Part shown: piece by piece, positions 17,286-28,300 of the stretch | Layout: every line of letters starts with the position of its first letter | Numbering within the stretch: the stretch's first letter is position 1 | Assembly (NCBI RefSeq): GCF_001941945.1 | Contig: NZ_CP015584.1 | Location: 434,001-498,000 of the forward strand | DNA from: Roseomonas gilardii | Lineage (GTDB): Bacteria; Pseudomonadota; Alphaproteobacteria; Acetobacterales; Acetobacteraceae | Reading direction: 5' to 3' | Length of the DNA: 64,000 nt | The notes under the pieces: model-generated | Told to the model about the DNA's origin: nothing | The model's input: only the letters and a program-made list of their open reading frames with translations | The model's database searches: none | Position numbers and translations under genes: made by a program

Positions 17286-18046
17286 AGCCGACCACTCTGC
17301 TCGCGCCTGGATAATTCTTGTCACTCATACCGGCACGTCTTTGTATTGATCCTTCGCTGTTCGCGGCATCGGGGTCCGCCTCGTTGTCGCCGCGGCCGGC
17401 TTGGTGGTGGTGCCGCGCCCTGCCAGCGATCCCGGAACCGAGCCCCCTACGACATCGAGCACGGCCATGCTGGAGAGCGGAACGACGCCAGCCGCGCCGC
17501 CTGCTCCGGCCGGCCCCGGCTCGTCCCTTTGGCTGCGGCGTTCGCCACAGGTGGAGCGCGTGGTGGCCGCGATCGAGGTACTGGCCGGCAATAGCCCGGA
17601 GGGGGCGCAGGCCGTGGCCACCTCGGTCGGGGCATAACCCTCGCGCAAGCGAGGCTCGTCACCCTGCCGGAGCCGCCCGCCATGCGGCCGGAGGAACTGG
17701 CCGAGCGGGTACGCGACCTGACCACGCGGCTGGCATCGTGATGGCCGGTCAGAAGCCAGCCGCCGGCCTGGCGGCACGGCTGTGGGCTGCGCTGATGCGG
17801 ACCGCCAGCGTGAGCGGGCGGGTCGCGGATGTCTGGGTCGAAGGCAGCCGGCATAGCCGGACCTTCGACACGCCCCTGATCCCCCGACCCAGATTCGACC
17901 GGATCAAGGCCGAAGGTCATTGCTCGTCACCGTCGCGGCCGACTGCACCGACCATCTCGCCAGCCGTCGGCAGCAACTGGAATCCCAGCCCTCTACGGAA
18001 GTAGGAAGAAGGCGCCTGAGCTTCCGACCCGAACAAGCCTCTCACG
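17286..18046. other. 761-bp gap, no supportable gene
   Basis: Several overlapping frames are open because of high GC, but none shows a family motif or a good start. The plus-strand frame ending at 17637 contains QVERVVAAIEVLAGN, and a later one AMRPEELAERVRDLTTRLAS. These could be pieces of one small decayed gene; this is not certain. Confidence 0.4.
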
Positions 18047-18940
18047 TCATCCCCGATAGCGAAGCGCTTCGACGAGAATGGCGAAGGCAGGCGTGGGTTG
18101 CCGGCGGCTCGGATAGTAGAGGTGGTAGCCCGTGAAGGGCGGACACCAATCCTCCAGCACGCGGACGAGCCGGCCCTCGGCAAGCTGCCGGACCACGCGA
18201 TCCTCCATCACGAACGCAAGTCCGAACCCGGCCTCGGCCGCCCGCACCACCATCGTCGTGTTGTTGAACGCCAGTTGACCGTCGACCCGGACCCGGATCT
18301 CGTGGCCGTTCTTCTCCAGCTCCCAGGCGTAGAAGCCGCCGGCCGTGGGCAGGCGTAGGTTGATGCAGCGGTGCCTGGCGAGATCCTGCGGGGTGGCCGG
18401 AGCGGGATGGCTGGCGAAATAGGCGGGGGAGCCGACCACCGCCATGCGCAGATCGGGTCCGATCCGGGTCGCGACCATGTCCTTCGCGACCGCTTCCCCG
18501 AGCCTCACCCCGGCGTCGAAGCGGCCGGACACGATATCCACCAGGCTGGAGTCGATGCTCAGCTCGACGTTGATGTCCGGGTAGGTGGGCAGGAGCCGGT
18601 GGAGCACCGGCCAGAGCACGGTGGTCACGGCATGTTCGGACGCGGTGATGCGGACCGAGCCGGCCGGCCGCTCGCGCATCGCGCCCAGCGTGGCGAGTTG
18701 CCCCTGAATGCTGTCGAACGCCGGCACCAGCGTGCCGAGAAGCGCTTCGCCTGCCTCCGTGGGGACCACGCTGCGCGTGGTACGCGTGAGCAGGCGCACT
18801 CCGAGCCGGGCTTCCAGCCGCCGGATCGTGTGGCTGAGCGCCGACTGCGACGTGCCGAGCCCGGCCGCAGCCCGGGTGAAGCTCCGGGCCTCGGCCACGG
18901 CCAGGAACGCCCCCAGGTCGGACAGGTCTTCGCGTCGCAT
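18047..18940 (-). CDS. LysR-family transcriptional regulator
   Basis: The protein is 297 residues, normal for the family. The N-terminal winged helix (FLAVAEARSFTRAAAGLGTSQSALSHTIRRLE) is complete. The C-terminal periplasmic-binding-like effector domain follows (SVRITASEHAVTTVLWPVL, GVRLGEAVAKDMVATRIG). It resembles regulators that sit divergently from aldo/keto reductase and SDR genes. Here it is divergent from the decayed cupin gene and the AKR/SDR genes, which it most likely controls from the 93-bp intergenic region. Confidence 0.92.
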   Translation of the reverse strand: MRREDLSDLGAFLAVAEARSFTRAAAGLGTSQSALSHTIRRLEARLGVRLLTRTTRSVVPTEAGEALLGTLVPAFDSIQGQLATLGAMRERPAGSVRITASEHAVTTVLWPVLHRLLPTYPDINVELSIDSSLVDIVSGRFDAGVRLGEAVAKDMVATRIGPDLRMAVVGSPAYFASHPAPATPQDLARHRCINLRLPTAGGFYAWELEKNGHEIRVRVDGQLAFNNTTMVVRAAEAGFGLAFVMEDRVVRQLAEGRLVRVLEDWCPPFTGYHLYYPSRRQPTPAFAILVEALRYRG

Positions 18941-19033
18941 TCATGAACCGTTGATATAGGTTCGTGCGGATTACAACAGCTAATCGCATTCCAGCACCGG
19001 GCCTATGTGAGCGGCGAGGATAGAGGACCGCTC

Positions 19034-20450
<1,417 letters not shown>

Positions 20451-20468
20451 ACGAGGGGAGACAGGATC

Positions 20469-21209
20469 ATGACACAGGGTATCGAGGGCAAGGTCGTCGT
20501 CATCACCGGCGCGTCCAGCGGACTTGGCGAAGCGACTGCCCGCCACTTGGCGGTGCAGGGCGCCAAGCTGGTGCTGGGTGCCCGCCGGGACGACCGGCTC
20601 CAGGCGCTCGCGGCCGAACTCGGCCTCGGCGCCGGGGCGGCGGTGGCGACGGACGTGACCGACGCCGGGCAGGTGAAGGCGCTGGTCGATGTCGCAGTCA
20701 CGACGCACGGCCGGATTGACGTGATGCTGAACAATGCCGGCCTGATGCCGCACTCACCGCTTGAGCGACGCAAGGTCGATGACTGGGACCGGACGATCGA
20801 CGTCAACCTGAAAGGGGTACTCTACGGCATCGCGGCGGCGCTGCCGCACATGATACGGCAGAAAAGCGGGCACATCATCAATGTGTCATCCGTCGCCGCC
20901 TACAAGGTCCGGCCGGGCAGCGCCGTGTACGCAGCCACCAAGGCCGCGGTGCGGATGCTTTCCGAGGGGCTGCGCCAGGAGGTCAAGCCCTACAACATCC
21001 GCACAACGATCATCTCCCCTGGCGCCATACAGTCGGAGCTGCCGCAGAGCGTCAACGAGCCGGACGTGGCCCGCGGCATCGCCGACTTCTACGATCAGGT
21101 CGCCATTCCGGCCGACAGCTTCGCCCGCGTGGTCGCCTTCGCCATCGGCCAGCCGGACGAGGTGGACATCAACGAGATCCTGTTCCGCCCCACGGCACAG
21201 GATCTCTGA
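20469..21209 (+). CDS. SDR-family NAD(P)-dependent oxidoreductase
   Basis: The protein is 246 residues, classical SDR length. It has TGASSGLG (nucleotide glycine motif), NNAG, the catalytic Ser in NVSSVAAY and YAATKAAV (YxxxK). LGARRDDRL after beta-2 suggests NADP(H) preference. A GAGGGGAGA site precedes the ATG. It lies 18 bp after the aldo/keto reductase and is probably co-transcribed. The substrate is not evident. Confidence 0.93.
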   Translation: MTQGIEGKVVVITGASSGLGEATARHLAVQGAKLVLGARRDDRLQALAAELGLGAGAAVATDVTDAGQVKALVDVAVTTHGRIDVMLNNAGLMPHSPLERRKVDDWDRTIDVNLKGVLYGIAAALPHMIRQKSGHIINVSSVAAYKVRPGSAVYAATKAAVRMLSEGLRQEVKPYNIRTTIISPGAIQSELPQSVNEPDVARGIADFYDQVAIPADSFARVVAFAIGQPDEVDINEILFRPTAQDL

Positions 21210-21252
21210 TGACCGTGGCGCCCGTAGTGGGAACCCCGGCTGGAGAGGCAGC

Positions 21253-22080
21253 GTGAAGAACGTTATCGTCCTGATCGGCACCGGCTCCATCGGCCAGGCC
21301 ATCGTGCGTCGTGTAGGTTCCGGCAAGCACCTCCTGCTAGCCGACCTGCGGGCGGAGAGCGCCAAGGCAGCTGCCCGGATCCTGTCCGACGCCGGGTTCG
21401 AGGTGTCCACGACGAAGGTGGACGTATCGTCGCGTGCCTCGGTTGGCACCCTGGTCGGGACAGCGACAGCCCTGGGCCAGGTGGTAAACCTCATCCACGC
21501 GGCTGGTGTGTCTCCCTCGCAGGCACCACCGGACGCCATCCTCAAGGTCGACCTCTACGGAACGGCACTCGTGCTCGAGCTGTTCGGTGACGTCATCGCC
21601 TGCGGCGGCGCGGGCGTGGTCATCGCATCGCAGTCAGGCCACCGCTTGCCGCCGCTCTCCGCCGAGCAGAGCGCCTTGCTGGCCACCACGCCCACGGAGA
21701 AGCTGCTGACCCTGCCTATGCTGCAGCCTGGCGAGGTCAGGGACTCGCTGCACGCCTACCAGCTTTCCAAGCGCGGCAACTCACTGCGTGTCATGGCCGA
21801 GGCGGTGCGCTGGGGAAAGCGTGGTGCCCGGGTCAACACGATCAGCCCCGGCATCATCATGACCCAACTGGCGAACGACGAGCTGAGGGGGCCGCGCGGG
21901 CTGGGCTACCGTCGGGTGATGGAGCTGTCCGCCGCGGGACGGGCCGGTACCCCGGACGAGGTGGGCGCCGTCGGCGCACTCCTCCTGGGCCCCGATGGAG
22001 CCTTCATCACGGGAAGCGGTTTCCTCATGGATGGTGGGGTCACTGCGGCGTACTGGTTCGGCGACTTCAAGCCCCGGTAG
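21253..22080 (+). CDS. SDR-family oxidoreductase, atypical N-terminus
   Basis: The protein is 275 residues from GTG 21253 with GGAGAGG upstream. The open frame runs further back, into the previous gene, but only this start gives an SDR N-terminus. The nucleotide motif is LIGTGSIGQAI rather than TGxxxGIG. The later elements are normal: VIASQSGHR (catalytic Ser), YQLSKRGN (YxxxK), SPGIIMTQ and the C-terminal ITGSGFLMDGG. The third member of the reductase run, 43 bp after the previous SDR. Confidence 0.9.
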   Translation: MKNVIVLIGTGSIGQAIVRRVGSGKHLLLADLRAESAKAAARILSDAGFEVSTTKVDVSSRASVGTLVGTATALGQVVNLIHAAGVSPSQAPPDAILKVDLYGTALVLELFGDVIACGGAGVVIASQSGHRLPPLSAEQSALLATTPTEKLLTLPMLQPGEVRDSLHAYQLSKRGNSLRVMAEAVRWGKRGARVNTISPGIIMTQLANDELRGPRGLGYRRVMELSAAGRAGTPDEVGAVGALLLGPDGAFITGSGFLMDGGVTAAYWFGDFKPR

Positions 22081-22176
22081 GGAGTTTCGGGCCTGCCTTG
22101 ATCGTCGCCTGGGAATGACCGCCCTCCACCTTCAGCCGAGGACAGGGCGTTGCGGCACGACGCCGTCATTGTTAAT

Positions 22177-22193
22177 GTAGTTATATTCACTAC
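22177..22193. promoter_or_regulatory. Candidate toxin-antitoxin autoregulatory operator
   Basis: GTAGT-TATATTC-ACTAC is a 5-7-5 inverted repeat in an AT-rich patch ending 12 nt before the antitoxin ATG. Phd-type antitoxins usually bind such palindromes to repress their own operon. Confidence 0.5.
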
Positions 22194-22205
22194 CTGAGAA
22201 CAGCC

Positions 22206-22445
22206 ATGGACCAGATGATCTCCGCCGCCGAGGCGAACCGCAGCTTCTCCCAGCTGCTCCGGGAGGTTCGCTCAGGTCAGTCGTTCGTCGTAACGAACCA
22301 TGGCAGGCCCGTGGCGCGGATTGTGCCCTTCGACGCGGCTGACGCCTCCCGAGAGCAGACCCGCTCGGCTCTGCTGGAGCGGCTGGCCGCGCAGTCCGTG
22401 ACCGATGTCGGCCCCTGGCACCGGGACGACCTCTACGAGCGCTGA
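22206..22445 (+). CDS. Phd/YefM-type antitoxin
   Basis: The protein is 79 residues. The N-terminal part has the Phd fold signature (ISAAEANRSFSQLLREVRSG, then VTNHGRPVARIVPF), which binds DNA. The C-terminal 30 residues would wrap the toxin. Overlap-like spacing (2 bp) to the PIN toxin gene shows a two-gene TA operon. Its role is neutralising the toxin and repressing the promoter. Confidence 0.93.
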   Translation: MDQMISAAEANRSFSQLLREVRSGQSFVVTNHGRPVARIVPFDAADASREQTRSALLERLAAQSVTDVGPWHRDDLYER

Positions 22446-22447
22446 GG

Positions 22448-22867
22448 GTGCGGGTCGCCCTCGACACCAACGTTCTGGCCTACGCGGAGGGCGTCAACGG
22501 CCCGGAGCGCAGGCAGGCCGCCCTGCAGGTGGTGCGGGAACTGGTCGGCGACGAGGTGATCCTGCCGATCCAGGTGGTTGCGGAGCTGTTCACGGTGCTG
22601 ACCCGCAAGGCACGCTGGCCGGCGGCTCAGGCCAGGGCTGCCGCACGGCAATGGATCGACTCCTATACGGTCTTCGACACGACCGCCGCCGTGCTGGCCG
22701 ACGCGATGGAGCTGGCGGTGGCGCACCACCTTGCCAGCTGGGATGCCGTGATCCTCGCCGCCGCGGCACAGGCTGAATGCCGCCTGCTGCTGTCGGAGGA
22801 TATGCAGGACGGCTTCGTCTGGCGCGGCGTGACGGTGAGGAACCCGTTCCCGAAGAAGTCCGGCTGA
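22448..22867 (+). CDS. vapC: VapC-type PIN-domain toxin
   Basis: The protein is 139 residues, with GTG start 2 bp after the antitoxin stop. PIN-domain acidic residues are present: Asp6 in VALDTNVLAY, Glu in VVAELF, Asp in SWDAVILAAA and Asp in LLSEDMQDG. These bind Mg for endonuclease cleavage, usually of tRNA or rRNA. All look intact, so the toxin is probably functional. The IS remnant begins 2 bp after its stop codon. Confidence 0.93.
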   Translation: MRVALDTNVLAYAEGVNGPERRQAALQVVRELVGDEVILPIQVVAELFTVLTRKARWPAAQARAAARQWIDSYTVFDTTAAVLADAMELAVAHHLASWDAVILAAAAQAECRLLLSEDMQDGFVWRGVTVRNPFPKKSG

Positions 22868-22869
22868 GG

Positions 22870-23361
22870 TTAGGGTCTGTTAGCGCCTGAACGCTATGCG
22901 AGGGATGGGCGTTCTCCTGACTTTAGGGAGGGCGGGATGGGGCTGACGGATGGGCAGTGGGCGGTTCTGGAACCGCTGATCGAGGCGTGGCGCCCGGCCG
23001 CCAAGGTGCCGCCACAGCACCTGCGACGGACGGTCAGCGCGATCATCTGGCGGCACGACAACGGAGCGAAGTTGCGGGCGCTGCCGGAGGAGCCGGGGCC
23101 ATGGTGGATGACTGCCCAGACCTTCATTCGCTGGAGCCGCCTGAGCGTGTGGAAGCGGCTGCTGGGCCACCGGGCGCAACGAGGCCCCTGTCGCCTGCCG
23201 GGACTGGATCTACAACAATCGCAACCTCGTCGAGCGTCTCTGGGCCAGGATCAAGGAGTGGCGTGCCGTGGCTACCCGATACGAGAAGACCGCCTCCTCC
23301 TTCCTCGCTGTCCTTCAACTCGCCGCCGCACTCGACTGGCTCAGACGCTAACAGACCCTAA
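22870..23361 (+). mobile_element. Internally deleted IS5-like element, 492 bp
   Basis: The terminal inverted repeats are intact: left TTAGGGTCTGTTAGCGCCTGA without its last base (22870-22889), and right the same with one change (C to T) read from 23361. A TA pair flanks the GGGTCTG termini on both sides (22871-22872 and 23359-23360), as expected for an IS427-like target duplication. It lies between the vapC stop and the GntR gene stop without damaging either. Confidence 0.85.
22937..23351 (+). pseudogene. IS5-family transposase, middle deleted and frameshifted
   Basis: The N-terminal part reads GLTDGQWAVLEPLIEAWRP, then RRTVSAIIWRHDNGAKLRAL and QTFIRWSRLSVWKRLL, as in IS5-family transposases. 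It then jumps to a different frame carrying the C-terminus RDWIYNNRNLVERLWARIKE and VLQLAAALDWLRR. Roughly 150 central residues, including the first catalytic Asp residues, are missing. It cannot be active but might be mobilised in trans. Confidence 0.85.
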
Positions 23362-24183
23362 TTACGCTGCTGATGTTGCTTTCATCTCCATGCCACCTTT
23401 ATCTGTTTGAACGCCATCGAGTGCCTCGCTGCGCCGGCGCCTTGCCCCAGCGATGTGACGGCGCATCAGGATCTCGGCCAGTTCCGCGTCCTTCTCCTCA
23501 ATCGCTGCCAGGATCCGGCGGTGTTCGACAAGCGCTCTCGTCCGAAGCGCCAGGCTATCCCTGCGGCTGCGGTAGAGCCGCAAGAGCGGGTAGAACTGCT
23601 CGCACAGCATCTCGATCAACAGTGGATTGCCGCTGGCCCGTGCGATGATGAAGTGGAAGTCGTGGTCGGCGCTGCCCAGCGCCGTATGCTCGGGCGGCAG
23701 CTTCCCGGCCAGCTGAGCTTCATGGCGCGACACGGTTTCCCGCAACATGCCGAACTCCCGTTCGCTCATGCGTGTGGCAGCCTCCCGCGCGGCAAGGCCC
23801 TCCAGCACTTCGCGGACGGCAAAGATGCTGTCCAGCATCGCGGGCGTCGCTTCCACCACCCGCGCGCCCTGGTTCGCTGAGCGCGTGATCAGCCGCCTCT
23901 CCTGCAAGCGGTGCAACGCCTCACGCAACGGGCCGCGGCTGACACCATAGCGTTGTGCCAGCAAAGGCTCGCTGATCTTGGAGCCCGGCGGCAAATCGCC
24001 GCGCAGGATCGCCTCGGTCAGCCGGCGAAACAATTGTTCCGCCAGCGTGCCCTGCGCGTCGGCGTCATCCTCACTGGGCAAAGGGACGGCAGGATCGGAC
24101 AAGGCAGGCTCCTGGACGGCTCTCGAACGCACCGATCCGACATAGCAATGCACTGGGCTCGCCGGAAGGCCGTTGCGCGTCAT
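23362..24183 (-). CDS. GntR-family (FadR/FCD) transcriptional regulator
   Basis: The protein is about 273 residues from ATG 24183; the open frame reaches 24249 and the true start is unsure. The winged helix is clear (LFRRLTEAILRGDLPPGSKI, then RYGVSRGPLREALHRLQERRLI). The FCD effector domain follows, with metal-binding-type residues in DHDFHFIIARASGNPLL and EHRRILAAIEEKDA. FCD proteins sense organic acids. It follows the TctC gene on the same strand, as the last gene of the transport/lyase operon, which it probably controls from the divergent region near 28.3 kb. The IS element abuts its stop codon. Confidence 0.9.
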   Translation of the reverse strand: MTRNGLPASPVHCYVGSVRSRAVQEPALSDPAVPLPSEDDADAQGTLAEQLFRRLTEAILRGDLPPGSKISEPLLAQRYGVSRGPLREALHRLQERRLITRSANQGARVVEATPAMLDSIFAVREVLEGLAAREAATRMSEREFGMLRETVSRHEAQLAGKLPPEHTALGSADHDFHFIIARASGNPLLIEMLCEQFYPLLRLYRSRRDSLALRTRALVEHRRILAAIEEKDAELAEILMRRHIAGARRRRSEALDGVQTDKGGMEMKATSAA

Positions 24184-24274
24184 GGGGCCGAGACCCGGCG
24201 CAGCTGTGGCGCCGCCAACCCGTATGGGAGCGGGCTGCTCCGCAAGCACGAGGAAGCCACGGCGCCTGTGCTCA

Positions 24275-25249
24275 TCAAACGGCCATGCCCAGCTCGCTCA
24301 GGATCTCACGTGCCTGCCGTGCCTCCTCCTTGATGAAGGCCTGATACTCAGCCTCGGGCATATAGAGGTCCAGCCAGCCGCGGTCCTTCATGATCTGCTG
24401 CCATCGTGGTGATTGCACCAGCTTGGCAAAGAATTCGGACAGGCCCTTCGCCTGCTCCTCGGTGAGGGAGGGATGGACGGATACCCCGCGCCAGTTCGCG
24501 AAGATGATGTCGTAGCCCATCTCGCGCAGCGTTGGTGCCTCCAGCCCCGGCAGCCGCTCCGGGGCCGCCACGGCCAGCAACCGCATCTTGCCGGCCTCTA
24601 CCTGGGTGATGAAGTCCTGCATGCCGCCACCAACCAGGCTGACCTGACCACTGAGGGCGGAGATCACGACCTCTCCGGTATTGGGGTGTGGAATGAAGTT
24701 CAGGCGCTTCAGGTCCACTCCGGCGATCTTGGCGATGCGCGCGAAGAAGATGTTCTCCGTCGAGCCTGGGGAACCGCCGCCCCATGCGATGGAACCGGGA
24801 TCGGACTTGAAGCGCTGGATCAGATCCTGGAACGAGCGGATCGGCGAGTCCGCCCGCACCACGATCACCTCGTATTCACCAGCCAACCGCGCCAAAGGCC
24901 GGACATCCGCCAGCGATACCGGTGTCTTGTTGGTCAGGGGGAAGAACACGGTGCCCGCTCCCTGCACAACCACAGCTTGTGCATTGCCGCGCTTGCTGGT
25001 TACGAATTGTGAGATGGCAACCATGCCACCTCCGCCAGGGACGTTGTTGACGCGCACGGCCGGTGCCAGATGGTCGTGTCGTACCGCATCCTCGATGGCA
25101 CGGGCCACCTGGTCCAACCCACTGCCAGGGCCACCTGGCACCGTGACGTCGAGGACGCGTATCGCCTGCGCCAGCGCCTCCCGCACCAGAATCGAGCCGA
25201 ACGTGGCACCGAGGGTTGCGCCTAGCATGGTGCGACGGGTCATGGTCAT
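24275..25249 (-). CDS. tctC: TctC/Bug tripartite tricarboxylate binding protein
   Basis: The protein is 324 residues with an RR leader (MTMTRRTMLGATLGATFGSI, cleavage near ALAQA). The TctC core is visible: VPGGPGSGLDQVARAI, VNNVPGGGGMVAISQF, WGGGSPGSTENIFFARIAKI and a C-terminal KDRGWLDLYM. It captures a di- or tricarboxylate in the periplasm for the adjacent TctA/TctB permease. Its gene sits 30 bp downstream of a lyase gene in the same operon, so uptake and cleavage of the substrate are linked. Confidence 0.92.
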   Translation of the reverse strand: MTMTRRTMLGATLGATFGSILVREALAQAIRVLDVTVPGGPGSGLDQVARAIEDAVRHDHLAPAVRVNNVPGGGGMVAISQFVTSKRGNAQAVVVQGAGTVFFPLTNKTPVSLADVRPLARLAGEYEVIVVRADSPIRSFQDLIQRFKSDPGSIAWGGGSPGSTENIFFARIAKIAGVDLKRLNFIPHPNTGEVVISALSGQVSLVGGGMQDFITQVEAGKMRLLAVAAPERLPGLEAPTLREMGYDIIFANWRGVSVHPSLTEEQAKGLSEFFAKLVQSPRWQQIMKDRGWLDLYMPEAEYQAFIKEEARQAREILSELGMAV

Positions 25250-25279
25250 TTTCTGTATCCTCCCTGCTTGTTCGTGGTG

Positions 25280-26179
25280 TCAGGCGATGGCGTGCGGCCG
25301 CAGCAAACGCGACGCTTCCGCCTGAAAGCGCTCCTCCGCCGCCTGCACGTCATCCAGGCCCACGAGGTCATAATAGGCATCGAGCGGCATCAGCCGATCC
25401 TCGACGGCCGCCAAGGACTGGGTCGATGCCAGGTCTTCCAGCACGGTGCCGACGGCCTGTGCGGCGGCGAAGAGGCCGATCGACGGCATGCTGACGGCGG
25501 CGACGCCCAGCGCGCGCAGGTCGGCGATATCCACTCGCGCACGGCCCGCGGCCTGTGACAGCGTCGCCATGAACGGGCATGGCACTTCGGCAATGGCGCG
25601 GGCGATCTCATCCGTCCGGTCCACTGTCTGCGGCTTGGCAAGGTCTGCGCCCGCGTCCAGGAAGAGGCGGCAGCGCATCAGGGCCTCCTCCAGCCCCAGC
25701 ACGCTCCGGGCGTCGGTACGGGCGATGATCACCATGTCCGGATCACGGCGGGCTGCCACGGCGGCACGGATCTTGGCCAGCATCTCGTCTATGGGCACCA
25801 CGGACTTGCCGGGCAGGTAGCCGCAGCGGTTGGGGAAAGTCTGGTCGCCGATCATGATGCCGGCGGCCCCCGCGGCCTCGAAGCTGCGCACGGCCTGGGT
25901 CACGTTGTGCACGCCGCCAAAGCCGGTATCCGCGTCGACGGTTACGGGAGCATCGACCGCTGCGCAGATGCGGCCATAATGCTCCGCCATGTCACGCATG
26001 TTCGACTGGCCCATATCCGGCTGCCCCAGGGTCGATCCGATGGCGGCGTAGCCGCCAGCACCGATCACCCTGAAGCCGGCCCGGTGGGCGAGGCGGGCGG
26101 AAAGCGCATCGTAGACGCCCGGCACGATATGGGCGGCACGTTCGAGAAGCAGTTGGCGGTAAAGGCGACGTTGGGTCAT
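25280..26179 (-). CDS. Isocitrate lyase/PEP mutase superfamily protein
   Basis: The protein is 299 residues from ATG 26179, with GGAG 8 nt upstream; GTG 26188 is an alternative. Family features: PGVYDALSARLAHRAGF, DADTGFGG (Mg-binding Asp residues), DQTFPNRCGYLPGK and VIIARTDAR. The catalytic loop keeps its Cys (residue 119), but the lyase motif K[KR]CGH reads NRCGY here. It may be a 2-methylisocitrate-like or dimethylmalate-like lyase, or an oxaloacetate-type hydrolase or decarboxylase. It sits between tctC and tctA, so it probably acts on the imported acid or a derivative. Confidence 0.85.
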   Translation of the reverse strand: MTQRRLYRQLLLERAAHIVPGVYDALSARLAHRAGFRVIGAGGYAAIGSTLGQPDMGQSNMRDMAEHYGRICAAVDAPVTVDADTGFGGVHNVTQAVRSFEAAGAAGIMIGDQTFPNRCGYLPGKSVVPIDEMLAKIRAAVAARRDPDMVIIARTDARSVLGLEEALMRCRLFLDAGADLAKPQTVDRTDEIARAIAEVPCPFMATLSQAAGRARVDIADLRALGVAAVSMPSIGLFAAAQAVGTVLEDLASTQSLAAVEDRLMPLDAYYDLVGLDDVQAAEERFQAEASRLLRPHAIA

Positions 26180-26201
26180 GCCCGGCACTCCGTCTGGAAG
26201 A

Positions 26202-27707
26202 TCAAGGATGGATAGCCCCCGCGGGGCGCCGGCGCAGCAGCCGCAGCACCGCCGGGGCCAGCACCAGGATCAGGGCCAGCAGAAGCAGGCTGCCGGAGAG
26301 CGGATGAGTGACGAAGACGCTCCAGTCTCCCTGGCTGACGGCCAGGGCGCGGCGCATCTGCTGCTCGATCATCGGGCCCAGGATCAGGCCGAGGATCACC
26401 GGCACCACCGGAACGTCGAGCAGGCGCAGCACCAGCCCGAGCATGCCGATGCCCCAGAGCAGCACGAGATCGAAGGGATTGCCGTTGAGGCTGTAGGTCC
26501 CGAGCGTCGCGAAGACCAGGATGCCGCCATAAAGCCAGGGCTTGGGAATGGAGAGCAGCCTCACCCACAATCCCACCATGGGCAGGTTCAGCACCAGCAA
26601 CAGCACGTTGCCGACATAAAGGCTGGCGATCAGGCCCCAGACCAGCTCCCCGTTGCTCTGGAACAGCATGGGGCCTGGCCGCAGCCCGTATTGCTGGAAG
26701 GCGGCCAGCATCACGGCGGCGGTGGTGGAGGTCGGCAGGCCCAACGCCAGGAGGGGTGCCAGCGCGCCGGCCGCCGAGGCGTTGTTTGCGGCTTCCGGCC
26801 CGGCCACACCCTCGATGGCACCCTCTCCGAATTCCTGCGGGTTCCGTGAGAGGCGCTTCTCGGTGGTGTAGGACAGGATGGTCGGGATCTCGCTGCCACC
26901 CGCCGGCATGGCGCCGATGGGAAAGCCGATCAACGTGCCGCGCAGCCATGGTTTCCAGGACCGGCGCCAGTCCTCCCGGCTCATCCACATCGAACCGCGC
27001 AGGGCATGGATCTTGTCCGGCGCACCACCTTCCTTGGCCGCGACATAGAGGGTCTCGCCCACCGCGAAGAGGCCGACCGCGACCACCACGGTATCGATGC
27101 CATCCAACAATTCCACAATGCCGAAGGTGAAGCGTGCCTGTCCGGTCTGCGGATCCATCCCTACCGCGCCCAGCAGAAGGCCAATGAACAGCGCCGCCAT
27201 GCCCATGAAGACGGAGCGCCCGAGCACGGCAGTGACGGTGGCCAACGACAGGATCATCAGCGCGAAGTAATCGGGAGCGGTAAGGCGCAGCGCCACTTCC
27301 ACCAGCAGTGGTGCTGCGAACGTCAGGCCGGCCGTGGCGATGGTGCCGGCGATAAAGGAGCCGATGGCGGCAGTGGCCAGGGCCTGCGCACCGCGTCCCT
27401 TGCGGGCCATGGCGTTGCCGTCCAGTGCGGTCATCATGGCCCCAGCCTCGCCAGGCGTGTTGAGCAGGATGGAAGCCGTGGAGCCGCCATACTGCGCGCC
27501 GTAGTAGATGCCGGCGAACATGATGAAGGCGGACACTGGCTCCAGCCCCAGCGTCATCGGCATCAGCAAGGCCACGGTGGTCGCGGGACCGATGCCGGGG
27601 AGGACGCCGATGGCGGTGCCCAGCGTGACGCCGACGCAGGCCCAGAACAGGTTGGCCGGCAGCAGGGCTACACTGAAGCCATGCATCAGGGCGAGGAACG
27701 TTTCCAT
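26202..27707 (-). CDS. tctA: TctA-family large permease subunit
   Basis: The protein is 501 residues with many membrane segments. It carries the family block [20 protein letters not shown] near the N-terminus, [20 protein letters not shown] and [20 protein letters not shown] in the middle, and a hydrophobic C-terminus. It forms the translocation channel of a tripartite tricarboxylate transporter with TctB and the binding protein TctC. It lies 12 bp after tctB with a GAGGA site. Confidence 0.95.
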   Translation of the reverse strand: METFLALMHGFSVALLPANLFWACVGVTLGTAIGVLPGIGPATTVALLMPMTLGLEPVSAFIMFAGIYYGAQYGGSTASILLNTPGEAGAMMTALDGNAMARKGRGAQALATAAIGSFIAGTIATAGLTFAAPLLVEVALRLTAPDYFALMILSLATVTAVLGRSVFMGMAALFIGLLLGAVGMDPQTGQARFTFGIVELLDGIDTVVVAVGLFAVGETLYVAAKEGGAPDKIHALRGSMWMSREDWRRSWKPWLRGTLIGFPIGAMPAGGSEIPTILSYTTEKRLSRNPQEFGEGAIEGVAGPEAANNASAAGALAPLLALGLPTSTTAAVMLAAFQQYGLRPGPMLFQSNGELVWGLIASLYVGNVLLLVLNLPMVGLWVRLLSIPKPWLYGGILVFATLGTYSLNGNPFDLVLLWGIGMLGLVLRLLDVPVVPVILGLILGPMIEQQMRRALAVSQGDWSVFVTHPLSGSLLLLALILVLAPAVLRLLRRRPAGAIHP

Positions 27708-27719
27708 TGGTGTGCGTCC

Positions 27720-28211
27720 TCAGCCCTGCTGAAACAACGGGGCAAGCGCGCCCAATGGCAGGTCCAGTCCCAGGCCCGCATCGAAGGCGAACAGGATCAG
27801 CCCGCCGAAGACGAACCCGATCAGCAGGTTCAGCCACAGGCGCCGGTTGCCGAACGCCCATGCGCCAGCGGCAAACAATGTGGCGGTCAAAGGGATCCAG
27901 CCGAGCGTCTCGATTAGCGCCGCTTCCAGCAGCAGTCCCGCGGAGATCACCGCGACAGGCTTCCAGTCCACCCCCGGTCCGGACGGTTCCGTCGGTGTCG
28001 TCGCGACACGGCTGCGCCGGCCGATGGAATCCGCGATGATCCCGAGGGATGCCAGCAGCAGGCCAATCCCCATGATGCTGGGAAACAGGCGTGGCCCGAC
28101 CGCGTCGTAGCTGAAGCCCGAGGGGATGGAAGCGGTGCTGGCCAGGACGGCGATGGCGAGCAGAAGCATCGCTGCGCCAAACGCGGCCTCGGCTGGATTT
28201 CTGATGGACAT
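27720..28211 (-). CDS. tctB: TctB-family small permease subunit
   Basis: The protein is 163 residues from ATG 28211, preceded by GGGAGAGG; the open frame extends to 28283 but the extra N-terminus is polar. Four hydrophobic segments are visible (FGAAMLLLAIAVLAS, LFPSIMGIGLLLASLGI, VISAGLLLEAAL, LLIGFVFGGLILFAFDAGL). It has the YDAVGPRLFP motif typical of TctB. It is the first gene of the minus-strand transport operon. Confidence 0.9.
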   Translation of the reverse strand: MSIRNPAEAAFGAAMLLLAIAVLASTASIPSGFSYDAVGPRLFPSIMGIGLLLASLGIIADSIGRRSRVATTPTEPSGPGVDWKPVAVISAGLLLEAALIETLGWIPLTATLFAAGAWAFGNRRLWLNLLIGFVFGGLILFAFDAGLGLDLPLGALAPLFQQG

Positions 28212-28300
28212 GGACCTCTCCCTTGCTGCCTGCCTGTACCGGGCGCCGGCTGATGCCGGTCGGCGAGCTTGGGGAGCCATCATGTGGAGTAGGCGAGATG

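Noticed and set aside
17318-18004. 228-residue frame after the Bug gene
   Set aside because: Arg/Pro/Ala-rich composition, no motif, no ribosome site; it looks like a GC-driven open frame.
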